Of a stretch of 64,000 bases of DNA, positions 45,657-56,341 are shown piece by piece (positions within the stretch are counted from its first letter, which is position 1; every line of letters begins with the position of its first letter). The stretch covers positions 31,913,492 through 31,977,491 of the forward strand of contig CM066914.1 of NCBI GenBank assembly GCA_033964015.1, read 5' to 3'. A program made the position numbers and the translations under genes. This stretch comes from Scolanthus callimorphus. Lineage: Eukaryota > Cnidaria > Anthozoa > Actiniaria > Edwardsiidae. The notes below the pieces were generated by a model. That model was not told where the DNA came from and searched no databases. It was given only the letters and a program-made list of their open reading frames with translations.

Positions 45657-46045
45657 ATGCTGTACTCGGTGCTTTTTTCACATAGGAACAAAAGTTCACA
45701 TTTAGTAGAAAAGGAACTTTCAATGAAAAGGAACAATGCCAAGAGTGATAGTTCCTTTGTAGGACTGTTCGGAACTAATTGTGGCAATAGCGGAACAAAA
45801 AGTACAGGTATCGGAGCAGGTGTTCCTTTTTATCGCAAAAAATTAGGAACACTTGGTTCGAATTCCCTTTTCGCAGAAATCAGTACGGAACGTTTGTTCC
45901 ATTTCACTTTTAAAAGGAACAAATCGAGTAAAAAGGAAGGTATCGAAAGGAACAGGTCGTTCCTGATTACTCTAATAGGAACCCAGTGTTTCTATTGCTG
46001 ACCAATTAGTTCACTTTCACACCTGAACAGTTCCTTTCTATGCAA
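45657..46045. repeat. Island of degenerate GGAAC/GTTCC words
   Basis: AAAGGAAC, GGAACA or the complement GTTCCTTT occurs about fifteen times in under 400 bp, in both orientations and without a fixed period. The plus-strand open frame through it (45657-46001) is rich in Lys, Asn and Ser and probably reflects the composition. Confidence 0.45.
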
Positions 46046-46254
46046 CGTGTTTGAGGTCTCTTTGCAGTGGGACTAAAAACAAAAATGCGCGGAACATTCG
46101 TGTTTCAAAAACAAGGTCGGCTTTCGTGTCGCATCAGCTAAACTCTGAATCCAAAAGTCCAATTTTTATTCGTTGACTTTTATTCAACGAATGACTAAAA
46201 TTAAAGGTCATTTAGGTCCTAAATTTAGCTGTCATCACTTTTGGGGAATGTATA

Positions 46255-46302
46255 TGACGATGACAATGACAATGACAATGACAATGACAATAATAATAGC
46301 TC
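46255..46302 (+). repeat. (ATGACA)n microsatellite
   Basis: About six ATGACA/ATGACG units followed by AATAATAATA. Confidence 0.8.
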
Positions 46303-46538
46303 ACATTGACTGAAAAAATCCAAAAACTTAATCTCAAGCAATTTCGTTTTCGGTTGAATTTAATTCCCAGGTTCTACAAACAGACAGGCACAAACAAGGC
46401 CTAGGCCAAGGGCTGCTAATGGAAAGCCATCCCAAGAATACTTTTTATTGATGTTTTTACTGTCTTTTGTTTTGAAATAATGTCAAATCATGCTGATAAA
46501 GCTTTAATTTAGTAAGTCAATATATTATTTCCCTTAGG

Positions 46539-46660
46539 AGAACCAGAGTCAGAAGAGCCACAACATTCCGAAATAATCCAGAAGCAAAGAAAAAGTTGGA
46601 GAACCTAGTGCAAAAATTGGCAAAGACTTGTTGTGTTGAAGCTGTCGGGTTTGGATCTGG
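46539..46660 (+). CDS. Probable exon of a decayed multi-exon gene
   Basis: Acceptor TTTCCCTTAG, donor GTAAGC after GGATCTG. The only open frame encodes RTRVRRATTFRNNPEAKKKL and LVQKLAKTCCVEAVGFGS. Further pieces in the same orientation follow at 48590-48740 (GKRKR, then an acidic Ser-rich stretch with a frameshift), 49162-49230 and 49380-49485, and a frame at 49774-50067. They could form one dead gene of an element. I do not recognise the protein. Confidence 0.4.
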
Positions 46661-46792
46661 TAAGCATGTAATGTATAGTCTGATCCTTGGTGACCTCATT
46701 GTTTACATTCACGAAATTTTAAAACGCTGCATCTGGCTTTGAAAAATGCAACAAAAAGCTCAAAATAAGCTCACTTTTTATTCTTAAAAAAG

Positions 46793-47137
46793 TCTTAACC
46801 AGTTTCCATATAATGTTTCAGGCTAGCTGAAGCTTTTCAAACTTGTGTGAAATTATTGGGGCAAAACGCTCTTTAGCTCACATGTGTTAATCCTCTAAAT
46901 TAATAATCGCACGACGCACTTAGAATTCGAGATATCAGCTTGAAATTTTCCAATTATGTTTCATCTTAACCAGTTTCCATATAATGTTTCAGGCTAGCTG
47001 AAGCTTTTCAAACTTGTGTGAAATTATTGGGGCAAAACGCTCTTTAGCTCACATGTGTTAATCCTCTAAATTAATAATCGCACGACGCACTTAGAATTCG
47101 AGATATCAGCTTGAAATTTTCCAATTATGTTTCATCT
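46793..47137 (+). repeat. Near-perfect tandem duplication, 171-bp unit
   Basis: TCTTAACCAGTTTCCATATA to CCAATTATGTTTCATC occurs twice in a row with no differences seen. Either a very recent duplication or an assembly artefact. Confidence 0.9.
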
Positions 47138-47689
47138 GATATTCAGAGCTTATCATTTTATAGCTTCCTCAAATGGTCTGATTCTGAACATTGCTTATTT
47201 TAATGAGTTCAAATTGAAAGCGACGGATTATCACTGTGTGCTAGCACTCTTGTGTGGTGTGCTATGTCCAAATTTATCTTTGATGCAGTATGTTGGTTGT
47301 ATTGTAGAGTGAACACGGTCTCATATTATGGATTATCTCAACTACAGACGTTGAATGGTTGCTCTTGGCCATTCTAGACTAGACGAAATATCAGAAAATT
47401 ACAATATTTAAGGCGCATGAGGCATTTTTTAGTAAAAGCTGGCAACGAGAGTTTTCTTATGTAATTTTTCACGCTGAATCCGAATTTTCTTGTTGCCATC
47501 CCTGATTTTGCATTTTAATGGGTGAAAATGACGTCATCATGATTGACAGCTGTTGGCGAACTCCTTAAAATAGTTTTGTCGCTATATTTCAAATTCGAAC
47601 GAATATTTAATGTCCAAAAATAGTTATAGTTTCATAGTTTTTAATGCTTTAAATCAATTTTTAGAGTAAGTAATATTTTTATCCAATTT

Positions 47690-47872
47690 CAGCTGCTACC
47701 TTTTCAATATTTAGAGTTTTATATATGTACATACAATCATCATAACTTATAGTTATTAGTTTTATTATTATCAATGTATTATTAGTTGTATTTATTATTG
47801 TAAACTAGCGTAATTCAACCCTAATGGTTGCAATGCTTTTAAATAAACCTATCTATCTATCTATCCTATAAA
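47690..47872 (+). mobile_element. LINE or SINE 3' tail, (CTAT)n
   Basis: GTAATTCAACCCTAATGGTTG and TTTTAAATAAAC followed by (CTAT)n. This is the usual layout of a retroelement 3' end with a tetranucleotide tail. The body upstream was not recognised. Confidence 0.5.
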
Positions 47873-48104
47873 GTTTACCAGAATAATAAGATATCTTTAT
47901 CTCTGGATCATCCAAGTTTATACTGTCATAAAAGGCAAAATGGTGTTTCAAATTGGGCTGATTTCAGAAGTCGTGACATACTGTATTGTTTGTGGGACAC
48001 GATCAGTCCCATGGGGGGAACTTTGCTTAACACTTGAGTCACACAGAAAATTTATAATAATCAGACCAGACATATGGTCTACAGTCGAATGAGCTGATGA
48101 TGCT

Positions 48105-48630
48105 AAATGTTTGAAATAACAGTTTTCTTGTTTGTAACCAAGTCCATGTCTTTGCTTATTTTGTTTCCTTTATAACTAGGGTAAGAGGAAAAGTGATAGT
48201 GGAGACGGTGATGTGCCATTCAAGATTTAGTATAGTATTTGTATATAACTATTAACTATTAACTATTTTTAGCCGAGGGCCACAAGTTTACTAGTGTATG
48301 TTCACTATTACGTCTTTTTACCCTCTTTAAATAAAGTGTTTATTATTATTATTATTATTACGCCTAAAGTAAACAAGAGCGAGAAATCATGAGGTGCTTA
48401 CCTGATGTTTGGCTGCAGGTTGTTTGAAATCCTAATGGATCCTCTCTTACATGCAATCGCTTTGTGCATGGCCGCCCAAGAGTAGAAAATAAATAACAGC
48501 AATCACTGACCCAAATATGTTTGAAATAACAGCTTTCTTGTTTGTAGCCAAGTCTTTGCTCATTTTGTTTCCTTTATAACTGAGGTAAGAGGAAACGTCT
48601 GACTGATGGTAGCGACAGTGATTTGCCATC
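48105..48630 (+). repeat. ~115-bp direct repeat around a LINE-like 3' tail
   Basis: TGTTTGAAATAACAG(T/C)TTTCTTG to AGAGGAAA occurs at 48105-48198 and 48519-48597. Between the copies, 48240-48360 has ACTATTAACTATTTTTAGCC and TTTAAATAAAGTGTTTATT(ATT)n, a LINE-type 3' end. The duplicated part includes the acceptor and start of a likely exon (GGTAAGAGGAAA). Confidence 0.6.
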
Positions 48631-49773
48631 CATGCCTAATGTAGACAAGTGCGAGATATCTGAAAGTGAAGATGACACCTTGGTTCTAAACACAGTAGCT
48701 CTTCTGATGACACCACTGATGATGGAGCTGAAAATGGTACTTTACATTATTTACATAGTATTTATGTCACATGGTTAATTTAAAAGAGACAGTCATACAG
48801 CTCTGGCCACCAAATTCCCATGACCATAAATGCTTCCATTTCTATGACATATTTACAGCCATTCTCAGTTACACGCGGTCACCGGGAAAAAAGGTTGCAC
48901 GCGAAAACTTGTTTATCTGTCTTGTCTGAGCGCGACAAGCCGGCAAACACATGTGCGTTGCCATGGAAACTTTGACAAAAAAACGAGTTTTTGCTTGCAA
49001 GCTTTTTTCCCCCTACCGCGTGTAACTGAGAATGGCTGGAAGTAACCGAACCTTTATAAACATGATGGTTTTTTTTTTCAAAGTAGTTTGGGTCAAAAAA
49101 CAGTTTTTGGAATCCTAGCATCTTAGTAAATTTGCTTTTTGGCTTTTGTTACTCTTTTCAGGAACACAGCAGAGTTCATCCAACAAACTTTCCTTGAGAA
49201 AGTGCAGAAGTAATGCTTGTGACAACATTTGGAAAGCATAAAATCAGAGATGTAAAATTTCACTCTCAGATATTGCCAGCTTGCCGTATGTTGAAATTAA
49301 ATGATATAAAGGGGGCGGTCTAAACCAATACTGACTAAAAAGCTTGCCCAAGCTTTAATTGATGACAGCTATGTATTGCTTAGTGAAGAAAGCTTAGTGG
49401 AAAACCCACATCTCGGTGATGTAACCGTTAACAAAGTGTATGATTTAAAACAAGAGTTAAAGGACCGGCAAGCTGCAAAAGGTAATTGAGGCCCTTTATT
49501 TTCTGTAGTACATGTCTGGACAACAGATGAGCAGCTGTGATGTAATATTAGCTGCTACTTATATGAGAACATCAAAGTAAGTTCTTCCTCATGGCCTGAG
49601 CCTTAGACAGTGCTGGCAAGATGCAGTTGCCAATGCAATTGCTGAGGGTAATTTTTTTTACGATAAATTTGTCAGCAAGCCAGGCATGTTATTAGATGTT
49701 TTTGATGTCAAAGAAGTTTTTGAAAAAAAATAACCTTTGCAATTCAAACTTTAACAAATGAGAACCAAAAACA

Positions 49774-50067
49774 GTGTGGCTGTCCCAAGAAACAGAGCCC
49801 TATTTCTGCACATTTCACTTTATTTTAGAGAAGTTCAGCTCAAAGCAAGGTGGTAAACGCTGTGCAGTGTTTATAAGCAATGTCAGAGTAAGCTTAATTC
49901 TAAGTGAGGGAACTGGCTCAGTTCTGCTGGTGGACACTCCTTATCACCCTTGGTCAGAGAGTGGCACCACTTTTACTTATGGTTTAGCACATGATGTGGC
50001 CGCTTACATATTCAAAACTGCTTCAAAGAAATTTCAACACTTACTGAGATTTCCTTTTTTTTACTGA
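49774..50067 (+). pseudogene. Open frame, possible protein-domain remnant
   Basis: About 97 codons including VSLILSEGTGSVLLVDTPYH and SGTTFTYGLAHDVAAYIFKT. The pattern (a hydrophobic strand, L-x-D-x-H or D-T-P-Y-H, then a helix) is seen in some peptidase-like proteins, but the match is too weak to name. Surrounding sequence is riddled with stops. Part of the decayed plus-strand coding region that starts at 46539. Confidence 0.3.
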
Positions 50068-50557
50068 AGTTCCATAAAGTTTAATATTTGGAATGATACA
50101 CATTTTGTGCATTAATATGAAAACCAAATGCAAAAATGGCAGCAAATTGACATAACCATTGTCCTGGACTGACAAGCCTCTCAGTATGGGAAATGCTTTG
50201 TTTTAAATGAGGCCAGTCAGTCGCTTGAGCAGCTCCCTTGCTAGAGTCGCAACACGCCTAGATTTACTGCAGTCAACTTCCCTTGGCGTTGCCCCTCTTC
50301 CCTTGTCACAGAATTCTGCTTTACGAGTGAGTACTGGTTTTCGTTGACAATTATTGTTTGGAAGACTGCGGAATACGCGATAAAGGCCTGTTAAAAAAAT
50401 AAGTCTTTTTTCACTAAAAGAACTATAGCCCGCAATATAAAGTGGTGCCGATAAGAGTGGGGACTCCATAGGCGGGTGTTGACTCTAGACTGATCACAAT
50501 CCCTAACTTCCTGCTGTATTTTGTAGGAAACTGAGTCAGTCGATGACTTCCTGTCAG

Positions 50558-51258
50558 ATCCTCAGAGCACGACCTGTCGACGATAAACGTCGAGGAGTTC
50601 CAGCGGCTTGTTGCGCCGAGGAATCCAGCAGCCCTAACACCAACACCAGAAACAGCGCCGCCCACAGACTTCTCCGCCGAAAAAATCCCCAACGAGCTCA
50701 TCAATAGCGATGTGACTCCGCGTAAGGCGCCTATTGTTCGAAGTACCCTTTCCACTGAGAGATCCAGAGAAAGCTGCGCCGTCAAGCTCTTGCCCCTATT
50801 TTTTAAGGAGGCAGCCTTGTCAATCAGCAACACGGACGGAACCCATGGAAAGGCTCCGTTGGACCGAACGAAGCTGAACGCCTTAAGAGGTATGCAAAGC
50901 ACTGCATTTCTACTGACACAAAGTAAATAGTTTGTAAGCTGTCGTCGATGTTTCGCGCTTTAGCATGAATTGCTCAGGAAATCTTTTTTAATCGCAACAC
51001 GGGAACGGAATAAAATTATGTGCGTTATCCAAAAAATAGCGCGAACTCATTCATACACTAGTGGATATCGGCTATTCAACTGCATTGTGCTAAATGTGAT
51101 TTAATTTTGCTGTTGCAGTTCTTATCTTCAAGCGTTACCCAGTTGCTATGGAGGAAGAGGAGAAGCACTGGAAGATTGTCAAGGGACGAATAAACTCAAG
51201 ATGTCGGTCATACAAGTTCCATAGCCGTCGACGGGCATCCGACGATCCGCAATTGTAG
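50558..51258 (+). CDS. BEN-domain gene, last two exons
   Basis: Exon 50558-50889 (acceptor TTCCTGTCAG, donor GTATGC) and exon 51119-51258 (acceptor TTGCTGTTGCAG, stop TAG). The phase joins cleanly (G + TT). The second half reads KAPLDRTKLNALR, then VLIFKRYPVAMEEEEKHWKI and INSRCRSYKF. That is the usual end of a BEN domain: L-x4-L-x4-F-x-R-Y-P followed by W and I-N-x-K/R-C-R. The first part is a Pro/Thr-rich linker. Upstream exons must exist; a candidate at about 50221-50335 does not fit the phase. BEN proteins bind DNA or chromatin. Host gene or part of an element is undecided. Confidence 0.6.
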
Positions 51259-52025
51259 ACATTTATTTTGACATCAAAGCAACACACCAAATATATTTTT
51301 CGAATACTGAACATCTGATAGTTAAATGGATATTTTACTTTGCATCATTCTTTTCAAAAAAGATTAACGACAAAATGTAGTTTATAGTATTTTAAATTAT
51401 TGTTATTAAAAATGCGTGTGGTTCTTGTAGTTTTTCGTACCTTTTCTGTTAGAGCTAAAGGGCCGTTTTCAAATAACTGTTGCTAAATCAAGCACAAAGT
51501 AAATCAATTATACGCCGAATTCGGAATTATACTAGACACGGAATAATGGCAAAGCAAGCGCATTTAAGCATGGAGTTATTATTATAACTCCGTGATTTAA
51601 AGACCAATTTATGTTTACATTAATTGTAGTTAATGTCTCAATGAGGAGAGTCACGCTCCTAGTGTGTGGTACGCTTTGTCTAAATGGGATTGGCTAGCTT
51701 CCGGTACAACGGTTAGCTATGACGTCATCATCGGCACCGTGAATTTGGGCTTAGCCAATAAGAGGTTGTTTACGTTTCTCCTGTAATTATGATCTTGACT
51801 TGCATTGATATCAGATTCGCTTGATTCTACATGCTTCAAGAACCAAGCAATCACTCTCTGCGATTTATCTTCATTATCTGTCTTCATTATCCTGCGTCTT
51901 GATTATCCTGAGATTTGTCCGCGATTTGTCTTGATTATCGTATCACCGTAAGACGAATTCGCCAGCTTCTTGTGGCCTCCACTGGTTTTTTAGACGAAGA
52001 ATCGTAATACATCTACTGGGTAAAC
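51259..52025. other. Flank; 5' region of the DIRS-like fragment from ~51650
   Basis: No gene seen in 51259-51640. From about 51860 there are repeated GATT(A/T)TC and TTGATTATC words leading to the gag-like ORF, probably its 5' untranslated region. CTATGACGTCATCATCGGCA at about 51718 holds a single CRE-type site. Confidence 0.4.
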
Positions 52026-52824
52026 ATGCAGTCGATGCGACCACGCCGATCTTCTACTCGCTCAAGTTCGTCGGGTTTACGCGTGGACCCTTCAGTATTC
52101 AGTGGAATGGACGTCCCGGAACTTCGTGCTCTATGTTTGGAGCAGGGAATCCCCTCAACCGGGGTTGGAAAGACATTGGAACGTCGCCTTAGATCGCTGA
52201 ACAATAGCACAGCGAGCGCTGCACGTGGGGAACCTGCGGCGAACAATGAACAAGCCCGCGCTCAAACAAACCCACGGGACTTTACAGACGAGCAATTGCA
52301 AGCGAAACTGCCAGGGCAGCCGTGAATGCCCTCGCATCGTCTTTACCTACCACTAGCACCGCCATGAACAATACAACCAATGCTCAACTTCAACCATGCG
52401 GTGGCAATGGGATGTCATCTCAACTATCGGCAATCGCTCAAGCTTCCGCGGCAGAACGGGTCAACTTTGCCGCGCCGTTTCAGGACATTCCAGCTCAGTA
52501 TGTCAAGGAAATTCAAACCGGTGAGTTTTTTGATCTTGCAAAATTGCTGCCAAAGAACCTATCGCTCTATGATCAAGAGGATAATTTGGTGTTGTCACTG
52601 GAAAACTTCGTGGTTAAGGTGAACAAGAGAACCAGACCCACGCAGTCTCTGACTGATATAGAACAGTGGACCATAGCCTTTACGACCTACATGATGGTTT
52701 GACCCAAAAGTACCGAAACCGTTCGCAGGAGTTGCTGAAGTATCTTAGCGTAATTAGGTATGTGGCTCGTGTCCACAAAGGGTTAGGGTGGGCAATTTAC
52801 GACTTTAGATATCGGCAGAAAGCA
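52026..52824 (+). pseudogene. DIRS-like retroelement gag-type ORF, truncated
   Basis: Three frames in order: 52026-52320 with a SAP motif (GMDVPELRALCLEQGIPSTG, then TLERRLRSL); 52310-52702 with FQDIPAQYVKEIQTGEFFDL and TDIEQWTIAFTTYMMV; and 52700-52824 with RSQELLKYLSVIRYVARVHK and GWAIYDFRYRQKA. Joined through two frameshifts they match the N-terminal gag-like ORF that accompanies tyrosine-recombinase retrotransposons in cnidarian genomes. Homology stops abruptly at 52824, where the CTCACTTGG repeat and CRE array begin. Reverse transcriptase and recombinase are missing. Confidence 0.65.
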
Positions 52825-52825
52825 G

Positions 52826-52890
52826 TTATATATCCTCACTTGGTCCTATTGTGCTCCATATAATATAAGTTATGGGAAGGAGACCTGGCG
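52826..52890 (+). repeat. 65-bp direct repeat, left copy
   Basis: GTTATATATCCTCACTTGGT to GGGAAGGAGACCTGGC is identical to 54848-54913. The two copies flank the second CRE satellite element. Confidence 0.9.
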
Positions 52891-52989
52891 AAGCTCAAAA
52901 AGGCAATTACTGGCAAAGAGGAAGGGTGGGTGGGTGAGCAAAAGCTGGCTCCACCAGGCCTCTAGATGAGCACAATAAGGCCCTAATAT

Positions 52990-54715
52990 ATAGATTTAGG
53001 CGATGCCTAAAAGCGGAGCTCGAATCATTACTGACATACAAGCATTACTGTCATCGCGGTATCGACTTTTTTAGTTTTGATGACGTCATCGATGACGTCA
53101 TACCGCATGACCTTGGTGGTGCTCACCCTTTCCACCAAATGACTTTACCCAAGTTTGGTCACCTAGCGATGTTACCTTCTTGAAATATTGATTTCTCTAG
53201 TTTTGATGACGTCATCGATGACGTCATGCCACGTGACCTTGGTGGTGCACCCCCTTGCCTCCAGGATAACGTTACCCATGTTTGGTCACCTAGCGATGTT
53301 ACCTTCTTGAAATATTGACTTCTCTAGTTTTGATGACGTCATCGATGACGTCATCCCACTTGACCTTGGTGGTGCACCCCCCTTACCTCCAAGATAACTT
53401 TACTCAAGTTTGGTCACCTAGCGATGATACCTTCTTGAGATATTGACTTCTCTAGTTTCGATAACGTCATCTATGACGTCATGCCACGTGACCTTGGTGG
53501 TGCACCCCCTTGCCTCCAAGATAACTTTACCCAGGTTTGGTCACCTAGCGATGTTACCTTCTTGAAATATTGACTTCTCTAGTTTTGATGACGTCATCGA
53601 TGACGTCATGCCACGTGACCTTGGTGGTGCACCCCCCTTGCCTCCAGGATAACTTTTTGGTCACCTAGCGATGTTACCTTCTTGAAATATTGACTTCTCT
53701 AGTTTTGATGACGTCATCGATGACGTCATGCCACGTGACTTTGGCGGTGCACCCCTCCTGCCTCCAAGATAACTTTACCCAAGTTTGGTCACCTAGCGAT
53801 GTTACCTTCTTGAAATATTGACTTCTCTAGTTTTGATGACGTCATCGATGACGTCATGTCACGTGACCTTGGTGGTGCACCCCCCTTGCCTCCAGGATAA
53901 CTTTACCCAAGTTTGGTCACCTAGCGATGTTACCTTCTTGAAATATTGAATTCTCTAGTTTTGATGACGTCATCTATGACGTCATCCCACTTGACCTTGG
54001 TGGTGCACGCCCCTTACCTCCAAGATAACTTTACCCAAGTTTGGTCACCTAGCGATGTTACCTTCTTAAGATATTGACTTCTCTAGTTTTGATGACGTCA
54101 TCGATGACGTCATCCCACTTGACCTTGGTGCACCCCACTTACCTCCAAGATAACTTTACCCAAGTTTGGTCACCTAGCGATGTTACCTACTTAAGATATT
54201 GACTTCTCTAGTTTTGATGACGTCATCGATGACGTCATCCCACTTGACCTTGTTGGTGCACCCCCTTGCTTCTAACATAACTTTAATTAACCCAATGTTG
54301 GTCAACTAGCGCCGGGCCGGAGCTCCGTTAAAACTAAACACGAAGGCGACAAAAATAGGAGCGCGCGCGTGTGCGTTCTTGCCTATTTTCCCGCCTAAAA
54401 TTGGGATGCCTGTGTGCCGAGCGGACACACAAACAAACACACACACGGAATTACACTATACGTTTTATTCAGGAATGAAAGGAAAAAAAATCATATCTCC
54501 AGTTGGAAAGCTCCAATGACGACCAAACTTGGCAAAAGTTGTCTTTAGGTTCATACCTGTCTATTGTCAAAGTCACGTGATATGACGTCACTGTTTACGT
54601 CATTGAAAATGACAAAAACATCTGAAACCACTCAAAAGCGACTTGATGGTTATACGTCTGAATTCTGATACCACTTTTCCTTATGTATGGTGCTCCGCTC
54701 AGGAGCTCCGCTATA
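52990..54715 (-). repeat. Satellite element 2: ten ~128-bp units with paired CRE palindromes
   Basis: Cores of the TGACGTCATCGATGACGTCA type start at 53082, 53206, 53334, 53463, 53589, 53709, 53837, 53965, 54093 and 54218 (period 120-129). Each unit also has TACCCAAGTTTGGTCACC and (C/T)CACGTGACC. Complementing element 1 aligns the words TACCCAAGTTTGG, GATGACGTCATCGATGACGT and CACGTGACC in the same order, so the two are one family in opposite orientation. The right end TTATGTATGGTGCTCCGCT is the complement of the left end of element 1. The left end has AGCGGAGCTCG. Confidence 0.88.
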
Positions 54716-54785
54716 ATCTACTACCCACAGACATACTTTCCCAATGTGCAGACCTACACCAGGGTCGCCATCCTGGCGCTACGAT

Positions 54786-54913
54786 CTCAAAACCAACTGA
54801 ATTGATTATGTAAATTATATCTTATATGTCGCACACTATTCCCAAGTGAGAATAGTTATATATCCTCACTTGGTCCTATTGTGCTCCATATAATATAAGT
54901 TATGGGAAGGAGA
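54786..54913. repeat. Inverted pair of the 65-bp repeat family
   Basis: 54786-54848 is the complement of copy A (20866). 54848-54913 is the exact copy of 52826-52890. Together they form a palindrome centred on CCAAGTGAGAATAGTTATAT, ATCCTCACTTGG. Confidence 0.75.
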
Positions 54914-55014
54914 CCTGGCTCCGCCCTATTGACACTTACAGTGTTAGATACCTTCCCATCCTAATCCAACCCATAACTCAAAATATCCTAGATCCTCTCC
55001 ACCCTTATTCCCTA

Positions 55015-55285
55015 TACCCATAACTCAAAGCCTCTCTTGACCACTCCCATAACTCAAAACCTCTCTTGACCACACCCATAACCCAAAACCTCTCTTGACA
55101 ACACCCATTACTCAAAAACCTCTCGCGACCACACCCATAACTCAAAACTGCTCTTGACCACACCCATAACTAAAACCGGTTTTGAGCATACCAATAACTA
55201 AAAACCTCTCTAGGACATACCCCTAACTCAAAACCTCTCTTGGATACACCCATAACTCGAAACTTCTCTTGGACACATCCATACT
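55015..55285 (+). repeat. Minisatellite, 28-32-bp units, about nine copies
   Basis: Units of the type CCCATAACTCAAAACCTCTC, TTGACCACA, with scattered changes. No coding potential. Confidence 0.85.
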
Positions 55286-55294
55286 CAGGTACAT

Positions 55295-56341
55295 TAAGGC
55301 CTGGGCGAAATACCAAAAATGCCAAAAAATCAATAAAAAAATTATTTAAAGAAAATTGAATGATATTTCAAAACTATTTTGCGTTAAGGTTATGTTTTCT
55401 TGCTTGGGCAATTCGACAAGCGCAAGTGTGACCACGACAACCGATCACGTGACTTGCCATGGTATGCAAAAGGCGCCAAAATAATGTAGGCCCATGCATT
55501 CGCTGCAGAAACATAGAATAAACACCAGTTTGCTTTTAGATGAGACCCTGTAAGCTGTTTTATATGTTTCCAACGAGGATGGCTTGATATCGTAACTCAT
55601 CGTGAAAATGTATTCAAAAAAAGGCAAAAATATCGAATTTTTGGCATTTGTTCCGTTATAATATTCGCATTGGACATTATTTCCACCCATCCTCGTTGGT
55701 TCTAAATAAAATAGAATATAACTAAGCCGCACAGTGAAAGAAAGCTCTCTATTAGGCAGCCACCGTCGAATGCAAGCGCTTTTATTTACGTCCTTATAAC
55801 GGCTTTGTTTCTGGCCGCCATCTTGTGATGAGCCGCTGGTTCGAAGCAAGGTCTAGTCAGCGGATTTGCCTTTAAACCATAACATTCAAGATGGCGGACG
55901 AGCCGGCTTCTTCGTTCTCTGGAAATAATCTTTGAAAATAACAACTCTGGTTCACTACAATGGGAAATGAAGGAAAGTAATCTGTTCTATACATTTCTCG
56001 TATTACATTTAAAATATCATTTAGAAGAATAAAGGGATATAAACTGTCAAATTAATAGATGTTTTCTCTTCCTGTGAAAGGGGCTTACTATACATCGATC
56101 GTACGTGCGAGTCCTTGCTAACTGCATGTAATATCTTGTTTTTGACTAAGTTTCTGTCATTTGTTTAGCATTAGATTACACGATAACGCAGTCACAAGAC
56201 CGGCATTAATGACCTTAGCGCTAAATTCGAAATCTGATAATTCAGAAAGAGCGCGCTCGCCGAGCAACTAACAACGTATTATACAAACTCATTTTACCTC
56301 CGTTATTTTTGGTTCCGATTTACATTACATCAAGCCCTTAG
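55295..56341 (+). promoter_or_regulatory. 5' flank of intact gene, conserved with 22080-23099; YY1-like pair
   Basis: Aligned words with the paralogue's flank are listed under that entry. Here GGCCGCCATCTTG is at 55813-55825 and CAAGATGGCGGAC at 55887-55899, both canonical YY1-type sites, about 520 and 450 bp upstream of the ATG. A minus-strand frame at 55445-55849 is not kept in the paralogue, so I do not count it as a gene. Confidence 0.5.

Noticed and set aside
50221..50335. Exon upstream of the BEN exons with GTGAGT donor
   Set aside because: It ends in phase 0, while the next exon needs two carried-over bases. Left out until transcript data exist.
50423..50902. 159-codon minus-strand frame
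   Set aside because: The plus strand here has a phased exon of the BEN-domain gene with good splice borders. The minus frame is its shadow.
55445..55849. 134-codon minus-strand frame
   Set aside because: The aligned flank of the paralogue (22200-22600) does not keep it open, and it overlaps the presumed promoter.
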